The notes under the pieces are model-generated. The model did not search any database, was not told where the DNA came from, and saw nothing but the letters and a program-made list of their open reading frames with translations. A DNA stretch of 7,209 bases from JBEKLJ01 sp050010255 (GTDB lineage Bacteria > Acidobacteriota > Terriglobia > Bryobacterales > Bryobacteraceae): contig JBEKLJ010000183.1 of assembly GCA_050010255.1 (NCBI GenBank), positions 1-7,209 of the forward strand. The letters run 5' to 3'. Of the stretch, positions 1 through 7,203 are shown one piece after another. A program made the translations under genes and the position numbers. The stretch's first letter is position 1. Each line of letters starts with the position of its first letter.

Positions 1-2151
<2,151 letters not shown>

Positions 2152-2166
2152 GGTGGGTCTCGGGGC

Positions 2167-2235
2167 GTGGGGCACGGACTCCCGCGTGGGTCGAGACGAG
2201 TCTCGACCCGGCAGGCTGGAGAGCCTGCGCCACAC
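2167..2235. repeat. Nested palindromic element in the gltB-gltD gap
   Basis: Two perfect hairpins sit back to back. The first has 10-base arms GGGTCGAGAC (2188-2197) and GTCTCGACCC (2200-2209) around a 2-base centre. The second has 7-base arms GCAGGCT (2211-2217) and AGCCTGC (2222-2228) with a GGAG loop. The outer edges also pair imperfectly: 2167-2180 against 2222-2235 match at 10 of 14 positions, so alternative folds compete. The layout resembles dispersed REP-like intergenic palindromes. Copy number cannot be judged from one window. It lies in the operon spacer and would be transcribed with gltBD, where it could affect mRNA stability or coupling. There is no U-tract after either stem, so an intrinsic terminator is unlikely. 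Confidence 0.7.
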
Positions 2236-2241
2236 GGGCGC

Positions 2242-2246
2242 GGAGG
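2242..2246 (+). promoter_or_regulatory. Ribosome binding site of gltD
   Basis: GGAGG lies 6 bases before the ATG at 2253. It fixes the gltD start, which is also where the conserved GltD N-terminus begins. The site lies just outside the right edge of the palindromic element. Confidence 0.8.
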
Positions 2247-2252
2247 TCCGCC

Positions 2253-3671
2253 ATGGGTAAGACCACCGGGTTCCTGGAGTACCCGCGGGAGGCGCCCCCG
2301 CGGCGGCCCGTCCAGGAGCGCGTCAACGACTTCTTCGAGATCTACGAGCCGCTCCCGGAGGCGAGGCTCCAGCGGCAGGCCGCGCGCTGCATGGATTGCG
2401 GCGTGCCCTTCTGCCACACTGGCTGCCCGCTGAACAACGTCATACCGGACTTCAACGACCTGGTCTACCGCGACCGCTGGCAGCAGGCCATCCGGACGCT
2501 GCATTCGACCAACAATTTTCCGGAGATCACCGGGCGAGTCTGTCCCGCGCCGTGCGAAGCGGCCTGCGTGCTGGGCATCAACGAGCCGCCGGTGACCATC
2601 AAGCAGATCGAGAATGCCATCATCGAGCGCGCTTTCGGCGAGGGTTGGGTGCGGCCCGAGCCGCCGCAGGCGCGCACGGGCAAGCGCGTCGCCGTCATCG
2701 GCTCCGGCCCGGCCGGCCTGGCCGCCGCGCAGCAGTTGAACCGCGCCGGGCACGCGGTGACGGTCTTCGAGAAGGCCGACCGCGTTGGGGGCCTGCTGCG
2801 CTACGGCATCCCGGACTTCAAGCTCGAGAAGGGCGTCCTCGACCGGCGGCTCGAGATCCTGCGCGCCGAGGGCATCGTGTTCCAGACCGGCGCGCACGTG
2901 GGCGTGAACGTCGCCGTCGAGGACCTGCGCAAGGAATTCGACGCCATCCTGCTGGCGGGCGGCGCCGAGCAGCCGCGCGATCTGCGGGTGCCGGGCCGCG
3001 AATTGAGCGGCATTCACTTCGCCATGGAGTTCCTGCCGGTGCAGAACCGGCTGTGCGCCGGCGAGCGAATCAATGGCAAGTCGGCGCTGCTGGCCACCGG
3101 CAAGCGGGTGGCGATCATCGGCGGCGGCGACACCGGCGCGGACTGCCTGGGCACCTGCCACCGCCAGAAGGCCGCCTCGGTGTACCAGTTCGAGATCCTG
3201 CCGGAGCCGCCGCTCGAGCGCGCGCCGCAGACGCCGTGGCCGCTCTGGCCGCTGCAACTGCGCATCGAGAGCGCGCACGAGGAGGGCGGCGTGCGCGAGT
3301 GGGCCGTGGCTACGACGCGCTTCTCGGGCGACGAGCGCGGCCACGTCGAGACGCTGCACGCCGTGCGTGTCGGCCCGCCGCCCCGGTTCGAGCCGCTCCC
3401 GGGGACCGAGTTCACGCTGGAGGTGGACCTGGTTCTGCTGGCGATGGGTTTCACAGGTCCCGTGCGCAACGGCATGATCGAGCAGCTCGGCGTGAAGCTC
3501 GACGAACGCGGCGCCGTGGCGACCGATGAGAGCTACATGTCATCGGCGCCCGGCGTGTTCGCCGCCGGCGACATGCGCCGCGGGCAATCGCTGGTGGTGT
3601 GGGCCATCCGCGAGGGCCGCGACGCCGCCCGCTCGATCGACCGCTACCTGATGGGGGAGGCGGCGCTGTAG
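2253..3671 (+). CDS. gltD: Glutamate synthase (NADPH) small subunit
   Basis: This is the beta subunit of glutamate synthase: it oxidises NADPH on FAD and passes electrons through iron-sulfur clusters to GltB. The protein is 472 residues, a normal length for the family. The N-terminal domain carries two cysteine groups, C46/C49/C54/C58 and C97/C101/C105, which ligate the 4Fe-4S clusters. The FAD-binding Rossmann motif is VIGSGPAGLAAA (G150, G152, G155), followed by GGLLRYGIPDFKLEK. The NADPH-binding motif is IIGGGDTGADCLGT (G290, G292, G295), and the second FAD contact is near GVFAAGD (434-440). The ATG at 2253 has GGAGG 6 bases upstream and starts the protein at the usual place (MGKTTGFLEY). 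It follows gltB in the same direction and is very probably cotranscribed. No key residue looks missing. Related FAD/NADPH subunits exist in other oxidoreductases (PreA/PreT, NfnL types), but the adjacent gltB settles the assignment. Confidence 0.97.
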   Translation: MGKTTGFLEYPREAPPRRPVQERVNDFFEIYEPLPEARLQRQAARCMDCGVPFCHTGCPLNNVIPDFNDLVYRDRWQQAIRTLHSTNNFPEITGRVCPAPCEAACVLGINEPPVTIKQIENAIIERAFGEGWVRPEPPQARTGKRVAVIGSGPAGLAAAQQLNRAGHAVTVFEKADRVGGLLRYGIPDFKLEKGVLDRRLEILRAEGIVFQTGAHVGVNVAVEDLRKEFDAILLAGGAEQPRDLRVPGRELSGIHFAMEFLPVQNRLCAGERINGKSALLATGKRVAIIGGGDTGADCLGTCHRQKAASVYQFEILPEPPLERAPQTPWPLWPLQLRIESAHEEGGVREWAVATTRFSGDERGHVETLHAVRVGPPPRFEPLPGTEFTLEVDLVLLAMGFTGPVRNGMIEQLGVKLDERGAVATDESYMSSAPGVFAAGDMRRGQSLVVWAIREGRDAARSIDRYLMGEAAL

Positions 3672-3687
3672 TGCGCGAAGCGCGCGC

Positions 3688-3716
3688 GGCGGCGTGCCTC
3701 GCGGGCACGAGCCGCC
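3688..3716 (+). terminator. GC-rich hairpin downstream of gltD
   Basis: Inner arms CGTGCC (3693-3698) and GGCACG (3704-3709) enclose a 5-base loop. A further 5 pairs (3688-3692 with 3712-3716) extend the stem past a 2-base bulge. It starts 16 bases after the gltD stop, a place where a terminator or 3'-end stabilising stem is expected. No run of T follows, so it is not a classical intrinsic terminator. It could instead be a REP-like palindrome. Confidence 0.4.
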
Positions 3717-3734
3717 AGCCACCACGGGATCTCG

Positions 3735-3769
3735 CTACCACTCAGTTGTGGCAGACTGTGGGTGTACAC
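3735..3769 (+). promoter_or_regulatory. Dyad symmetries just upstream of the MNT gene; possible operator
   Basis: CTACCAC (3735-3741) and GTGGCAG (3748-3754) form an inverted repeat with one mismatch and a 6-base centre. GTGTACAC (3762-3769) is a perfect 8-base palindrome ending 3 bases before the ATG at 3773. Toxin-antitoxin operons are often autoregulated through such sites, but no convincing -35/-10 pair is visible. Neither protein shows an added DNA-binding domain, so the role is inference. Confidence 0.25.
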
Positions 3770-3772
3770 ACC

Positions 3773-4132
3773 ATGGCCAGAGAAGACAGTCCTGTTCTCA
3801 CAACGCCCTCGCACGACGATCCGGTTCTGGGCGAGGTGGTGCGGCGGCTGGTCGAGGTCTATCATCCTGAGCGCATCTACATGTTCGGATCGGTGGCCAG
3901 AGGCGAGGCGGGTCCGGACAGCGACTACGATCTGATGATCCTGCTGCCGGAGACCGCGCCGCGCGAGCTCCGATCCGAGGACATCGGGTACCGCGTCCTG
4001 CGCGGAATTCACGCCGCCGCGGATCTGCTCGTGTTGACTCGGCGCGACTTCGACAGGCAGCTTCATCTGAAGGCCTCGCTGCCTGCCACCGTGGTGCGTG
4101 AAGGCAGGACGCTCTACAATGCCGCCGCCTGA
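3773..4132 (+). CDS. Minimal nucleotidyltransferase (MNT) domain protein, probable antitoxin of a HEPN/MNT pair
   Basis: This is a 119-residue stand-alone nucleotidyltransferase of the DNA polymerase beta fold. The active-site motif is GS-x10-DxD: G39 S40, then D51 and D53 within MFGSVARG and SDYDLMILL. A plausible third metal-binding acid is D84 in AADLLVLT. This is the motif spacing described for MntA antitoxins, which modify the partner HEPN RNase with AMP. The C-terminus (VVREGRTLYNAAA) is also typical. I chose the ATG at 3773 because the recognisable protein begins soon after it. The frame stays open upstream into gltD, but that stretch is low-complexity shadow sequence, and an in-frame GTG at 3758 is an alternative. 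The Shine-Dalgarno signal is weak. The gene overlaps the HEPN gene by 14 bases, so translation is probably coupled. The toxin-antitoxin role is inferred from family and arrangement. Confidence 0.88.
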   Translation: MAREDSPVLTTPSHDDPVLGEVVRRLVEVYHPERIYMFGSVARGEAGPDSDYDLMILLPETAPRELRSEDIGYRVLRGIHAAADLLVLTRRDFDRQLHLKASLPATVVREGRTLYNAAA

Positions 4133-4574
4133 TCCCGTTCTGCTGGAGAACACGATCGACTGGCTCAAGCGAGCCAGAGAGGACCTGGGCACCGCGGAGT
4201 TCACGCTGGCTGCACCCGATGCCTTCATTCGCAGTTCGCTGTTTCACTCCCAGCAGGCCGTCGAGAAGGCGATGAAGGCCCTACTGACGTGGCACGATGT
4301 TCCGTTCCGCGCGACACACAACCTGGTTGAGCTGGGCGATGCCTGTGCTGCGGTGGACAGGGGGCTGATGCCGGCTGTGGACGCCGCTGTGGCGTTGACT
4401 AAATACGCAACCCGCTTCCGCTATCCGGGCGCACCCTACGAACCCGAGGTGAAGGAAGCGGAAGAGGCTTTGCGCGTTGCTAAATCCTTTCTCGAAGCCT
4501 TATGCGCCCGCCTGCCGGCAGACGTTGTCTCCGGGGCCGGCCTGGCGGGCGTCTTTCCGCCCTCGAGCCGTTAA
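4119..4574 (+). CDS. HEPN domain protein, probable RNase toxin of a HEPN/MNT pair
   Basis: This is a 151-residue, mainly alpha-helical HEPN protein. The R-x4-H motif expected for HEPN RNases is R38-SSLF-H43, in the run RSSLFHSQQAVEKAMKALL, which is characteristic of the HEPN family that partners MNT proteins. Later family features are THNLVELGD (66-74) and RYPGAPYEPE (101-110). In the studied HepT toxins the motif is RX4HXY and the tyrosine receives AMP from MntA; here that place is Q45, so the pair belongs to the other, QQA-EKA-type HEPN branch. The ATG at 4119 lies inside the MNT gene and has AGGA 9 bases upstream. An in-frame GTG at 4098 would add only MKAGRST. The last 20 or so residues (RLPADVVSGAGLAG onward) look unstructured. 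The gene ends 19 bases before the convergent exonuclease gene. RNase activity is inferred from the motif. Confidence 0.87.
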   Translation: MPPPDPVLLENTIDWLKRAREDLGTAEFTLAAPDAFIRSSLFHSQQAVEKAMKALLTWHDVPFRATHNLVELGDACAAVDRGLMPAVDAAVALTKYATRFRYPGAPYEPEVKEAEEALRVAKSFLEALCARLPADVVSGAGLAGVFPPSSR

Positions 4575-4586
4575 CGGGAGCCGAGA

Positions 4587-4599
4587 GCCTGCCTCAGGC
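4587..4599. terminator. Small hairpin at the convergent gene junction
   Basis: GCCTG (4587-4591) and CAGGC (4595-4599) form a 5-base stem with a 3-base loop between the two convergent stop codons, overlapping the minus-strand stop. It could act on transcripts from both sides. It is short, lacks a T-run on either strand, and may be chance in GC-rich DNA. Confidence 0.2.
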
Positions 4600-5313
4600 G
4601 ATGCCCGCCTCGCGAATCCAGCGCAGGGACTCGTCGCGTGACGGAGGATTCGACATCCAGGACGTGTCCGGCAGCGGAAGAGCACGGGCCTCCAGAACGG
4701 TGAGCCAGCCACCGCGGAGGGGCATTTGCCCGGCGCTGCCGCGCTGCGTGATCCAGGCCAACTGCTGAGCGCGTTCGCATGCCTCGGCGAGCTGAAGGGT
4801 CAGACGAACGTCCTGGATGCAGTAGTTGAGAACCTCGTCGTGCCGGCCGGCCGCCCACATTGCCGGAGCCAGCGCTCCCGAAATGCCGGCCTGCTTCCCA
4901 GGCAGGTGCATCCCCTCGGCGGCCCTCTGGAGGCTCACACGGTGGCCGCGCGAGCAGAGCACGTGGAAGAGCATATCGACGTGATCGGCAGCCAGCCGGG
5001 CGCACTCCTTCACCTGCCCCGACTCCTCCGCCAGCACGTCGAAGTCGAAGTGGAGGCCGTTCCAGGTGAGCAGGGTGTAGCCCTGGGAGGCTAGGGCGGA
5101 GAGGTCGGCAACGAGCCGGGCCGCCTCGTCCCTGGTCATCCGGCCGGAGGGACGCTGGGACTCATCCCGCCCGTGCCAGACCAGGGGTTGCGGAAGGTCG
5201 TTTGCGACCGCCGCGGCGCAGGCGATGCCGAGCGGACGATGCGCCAGGATGTCGTCAACGCCCTCGGGCACCACTTTGGCGGTTTCAATGTCGAACGCGA
5301 GAAAACGCCTCAT
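4594..5313 (-). CDS. DEDDy-type 3'-5' exonuclease / RNase H-fold protein
   Basis: This 239-residue protein has the three exonuclease motifs of the DnaQ-like superfamily. Motif I is FDIET (D8, E10), motif II is TWNGLHFDFDVL (N85, F89, D90), and motif III is YCIQD (Y164, D168), which places it in the tyrosine (DEDDy) subgroup. It looks like a stand-alone enzyme related to the PolB-exonuclease-like or YprB-like RNase H families; I cannot separate these by eye. The chemistry would be two-metal hydrolysis from a nucleic acid 3' end, and whether the substrate is DNA or RNA is unknown. No polymerase or helicase domain is attached. The ATG at 5313 is chosen because GGAGGA lies 7 bases upstream and the sequence begins directly with the motif I strand (MRRFLAFDIET). 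It is the last gene of a leftward three-gene run, 22 bases after the membrane protein gene, and converges with the HEPN gene. Confidence 0.85.
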   Translation of the reverse strand: MRRFLAFDIETAKVVPEGVDDILAHRPLGIACAAAVANDLPQPLVWHGRDESQRPSGRMTRDEAARLVADLSALASQGYTLLTWNGLHFDFDVLAEESGQVKECARLAADHVDMLFHVLCSRGHRVSLQRAAEGMHLPGKQAGISGALAPAMWAAGRHDEVLNYCIQDVRLTLQLAEACERAQQLAWITQRGSAGQMPLRGGWLTVLEARALPLPDTSWMSNPPSRDESLRWIREAGIA

Positions 5314-5320
5314 GAGACCA

Positions 5321-5326
5321 TCCTCC
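5321..5326 (-). promoter_or_regulatory. Ribosome binding site of the exonuclease gene
   Basis: On the minus strand GGAGGA lies 7 bases before the ATG whose first base is at 5313. It favours this start over longer frames extending upstream into the membrane protein gene. Confidence 0.75.
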
Positions 5327-5335
5327 GCCTGACTG

Positions 5336-5911
5336 CTATTCGGGCTGATCTCGATGCGACCCGCCCTGGCCAGTATAGGACGACGCCGGCGCCGCCGCGC
5401 GGCGAGCGCGCCGGGCGCTCCTCCAAAGCAGGAACCAGACCACCGCAAGGGCGGTGTAGTTCGCCAGCATGAACCAGCGGTTGGCCCAGCCGATGCCGCC
5501 GAAGCGGTAGTCGGAGACGGGCCACAGGAAGGGCGTCGGGAAGAAGCGCATGCTGTGGCTGGGAATGTCGATGAGGATGTGAAGCGCCCAACCGAGCATG
5601 GGGAGTACGGGGCGCCGTGCCAGCAGCCAGACCAGTCCGAACACGACGGCGAAAATGATGAGGCTGTGGCTGATCCGGTAGAGCTGCCCGGCCAGATGCA
5701 TATGGGGCACGCCGTGCGGCCCGGCATCTGCGGGCGGCCCGACGCCCGTCAGGCGGTACCAGAGCGCGAGGGTCACCGGGATGGTGAAGGCGAAGAGGTC
5801 GGGGAAGACGCCCCACAAGGCGGTCCAGCCGACGCTGATCCGCCGGCCAAGCTTCTTCTGCGAGCCGCGCGCCGCGGCGGCGGCCCATAGTCCGTGAGCG
5901 ACGATGTCCAT
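5336..5911 (-). CDS. Small integral membrane protein resembling membrane-bound metal-dependent hydrolases (YdjM-like)
   Basis: This is a 191-residue hydrophobic protein starting MDIVAHGLW. Likely membrane segments are at about 27-50, 83-97, 104-116 and 150-164, and the C-terminus is basic (RSARRARRAA). Conserved-looking polar residues lie at the ends of helices: H6, D38 (in GVFPDLF), H82 (ISHSL), H111 and D115 (ALHILIDIPSH), and H119. Such His/Asp placement recalls the YdjM/DUF457 group of membrane metal-dependent hydrolases, whose substrates are mostly unknown. The motif FFPTPFLWPVSDYRFGGI (123-140) looks strongly constrained. The ATG at 5911 is preferred because the protein pattern begins there; upstream in-frame sequence is a shadow of the dehydrogenase gene. 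No clear Shine-Dalgarno site is visible, so it may depend on translation from the upstream gene 37 bases away. Function is uncertain. Confidence 0.75.
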   Translation of the reverse strand: MDIVAHGLWAAAAARGSQKKLGRRISVGWTALWGVFPDLFAFTIPVTLALWYRLTGVGPPADAGPHGVPHMHLAGQLYRISHSLIIFAVVFGLVWLLARRPVLPMLGWALHILIDIPSHSMRFFPTPFLWPVSDYRFGGIGWANRWFMLANYTALAVVWFLLWRSARRARRAAAPASSYTGQGGSHRDQPE

Positions 5912-5918
5912 GGTGGGG

Positions 5919-5928
5919 GTTTCGAAAC
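5919..5928. promoter_or_regulatory. Perfect 10-base palindrome before the membrane protein start
   Basis: GTTTCGAAAC is self-complementary over all 10 bases and lies 7 bases upstream of the ATG at 5911, in the 37-base spacer after the dehydrogenase gene. It occupies the place where a ribosome binding site should be. It could be a protein-binding site or chance; no regulator is identified. Confidence 0.25.
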
Positions 5929-5948
5929 TGCCGTAGCGCCTGCTTTTA

Positions 5949-7070
5949 TTAACGCACGCGGCCGGCCCTGACTCCAAACGCGGTGTGCCGGGCCACGGCC
6001 TCGGCCATCTGGGACGTAGTGGCGCTGCCGCCCAGGTCGTAGGTGCGGACCTCGCCGCGAGCGACAACCTCCGCCACGGCCGCGCCGACCGCGGCCGCCC
6101 GCGCGCCCTCGCCGAGCCATTCCAGCATCATCTTGGCCGCCAGGATGGTGGCGATTGGGTTCACCTTGTTCAGCCCGGCGTACTTCGGCGCCGAGCCGTG
6201 GGTCGGCTCGAAGACCGCGTAGCGGTCGCCGAGGTTGCCGCTGTAACCGAAGCCCATGCCGCCCACGAGCTGCGCGCAGAGGTCCGAGAGAATGTCGCCA
6301 AACAGGTTGGTGGTCACGAGCACGTCGTAGTTGCGAGGGTTCTTCAGAAGCCACATGCACATGGCATCGACGTTGGCCGCGTCGAATTCAATCTGCGGGT
6401 ATCCGGCGGCCACCTCCTGGGCGGCCTCCAGGAACAGCCCGCAGGTGGCTCGCAGCACGTTGGCCTTGTGGACCGCGGTCACCTTGCGCCGGCCATGCTT
6501 CACGGCGTACTCGAAGGCCGCGCGCACGATCCGCCGCGAGCCCTCGCGCGTGACGCTGCGCAGAGAGATCGCCGCCTCCGGCGGGATCCTCGCCATGGCC
6601 TTCTCCTGGTAGAAGCTCTCGGGCACACGTGGGAACTCCACGCCGATATACATCCCCTCGGTGTTCTCGCGGAACATGACCAGGTCGATGTCGTCGCGGT
6701 AGTTGAGCGGGTTGCCCGGGAAGGCCTGGCAGGGCCGCAGGCAGACGTAGAGGTCGAGCAACTGGCGCATGCGCACGATGGGGCTGCGGTAGGTGAGGCC
6801 GCGGCTCTGCAGTTCCGGGGCCAGCTCGCGCACCGCCTCCGCTGCGGGCTTCGAGGTGATGGCGCCGAAGAAGGCGCAGTCGGTCGAGCGAAGCAGCTCG
6901 ATCGTACGCTCGGGGAGCGCCTCGCCCTCCCGGCACCAGAACTCCCAGCCGATGTCGCCGTGGATATATTCGGCCTCGAACCCGGCGGCATCGAGCACCA
7001 CCCGCGCCGCCGCGCAGCACTCAACCCCGATGCCGTCCCCCGGCAGCCAGGCAATTCGCTTCTTCGCCAT
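5949..7070 (-). CDS. Isocitrate/isopropylmalate dehydrogenase family enzyme, probably isocitrate dehydrogenase-like
   Basis: This is a 373-residue beta-decarboxylating dehydrogenase that would oxidise a 2-hydroxy-3-carboxy acid with NAD(P)+ and divalent metal in the cytoplasm. The N-terminus is WLPGDGIGVE. Substrate arginines are R102 and R112 (RMRQLLDLYVCLRP) and R134 (FRENTEGMYIG, with Y141). The catalytic lysine is K202 (VHKANVLRAT). Metal-binding acids are D235, D259 and D263 (NLFGDILSD). The cofactor loop HGSAPKYAGLNKVNP keeps K296, Y297 and V303, equivalent to NADP-type E. coli Icd K344, Y345 and V351, and Y344 matches its Y391. However, the place of its R395 is glycine, and the E. coli N115 position is I98. 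Substrate and cofactor are therefore uncertain: isocitrate is most likely, and homoisocitrate, isopropylmalate or tartrate are possible. The ATG at 7070 has GGAG 7 bases upstream, and the product begins MAKKRIAWLPGDG as usual. It is the first gene of a leftward three-gene run. Confidence 0.88.
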   Translation of the reverse strand: MAKKRIAWLPGDGIGVECCAAARVVLDAAGFEAEYIHGDIGWEFWCREGEALPERTIELLRSTDCAFFGAITSKPAAEAVRELAPELQSRGLTYRSPIVRMRQLLDLYVCLRPCQAFPGNPLNYRDDIDLVMFRENTEGMYIGVEFPRVPESFYQEKAMARIPPEAAISLRSVTREGSRRIVRAAFEYAVKHGRRKVTAVHKANVLRATCGLFLEAAQEVAAGYPQIEFDAANVDAMCMWLLKNPRNYDVLVTTNLFGDILSDLCAQLVGGMGFGYSGNLGDRYAVFEPTHGSAPKYAGLNKVNPIATILAAKMMLEWLGEGARAAAVGAAVAEVVARGEVRTYDLGGSATTSQMAEAVARHTAFGVRAGRVR

Positions 7071-7077
7071 TTGTGTT

Positions 7078-7081
7078 CTCC
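7078..7081 (-). promoter_or_regulatory. Ribosome binding site of the dehydrogenase gene
   Basis: On the minus strand GGAG lies 7 bases before the ATG at 7070. It supports that start over a longer frame reaching back to 7139, whose extra 23 residues read into sequence bordering the terminal repeat. Confidence 0.7.
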
Positions 7082-7155
7082 GCGCCTTTAGCCCGATCTT
7101 CTCACACGCCTTCGGCTGCGGCTTGCGGGAGGCCGGCATCTTCTGCGTTGCGCTC

Positions 7156-7203
7156 GGGGTGAGTCCTCGACGTACTGTTCAAGTACGCCTGCGGGCTCAC
7201 CCC
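7156..7203. repeat. Long imperfect hairpin element upstream of the dehydrogenase gene (may continue past the window)
   Basis: Outer arms GGGGTGAG (7156-7163) and CTCACCCC (7196-7203) and inner arms CGTACT (7171-7176) and AGTACG (7182-7187) form a two-part stem. An asymmetric internal loop (7 and 8 bases) separates them and a 5-base loop caps them. The flanks (CATCTTCTGCGTTGCG to the left, GTCGCG to the right) may belong to the same element. From memory, similar hairpins with TCCTCGACGTACT and GTACGCCTGCGG recur between genes in several GC-rich bacteria; I could not check this. No promoter for the dehydrogenase is recognisable in 7071-7209. Confidence 0.6.

Noticed and set aside
2188..2228. 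Intrinsic terminator between gltB and gltD
   Set aside because: The stems are strong but no T-run follows, and termination here would cut off the essential partner subunit.
2396..3529. Alternative plus-strand frame of 377 codons inside gltD
   Set aside because: Shadow frame with Arg/Ala-rich composition; the GltD frame carries all conserved motifs.
3671..3686. GCGC-GAA-GCGC mini-hairpin just after the gltD stop
   Set aside because: A 4-base stem in very GC-rich sequence is expected by chance and overlaps no other signal.
3599..3772. Longer MNT protein starting inside gltD
   Set aside because: The extension overlaps the end of gltD, is Arg/Pro/Gly-rich and has no family similarity; the MNT domain fits the ATG at 3773.
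5985..7091. Plus-strand open frame of 368 codons opposite the dehydrogenase
   Set aside because: Antisense shadow; the minus-strand frame has the full dehydrogenase active site.
7071..7139. N-terminal extension of the dehydrogenase to 7139
   Set aside because: The added residues read through non-coding sequence bordering the terminal hairpin, while the ATG at 7070 has its own GGAG and the usual family start.
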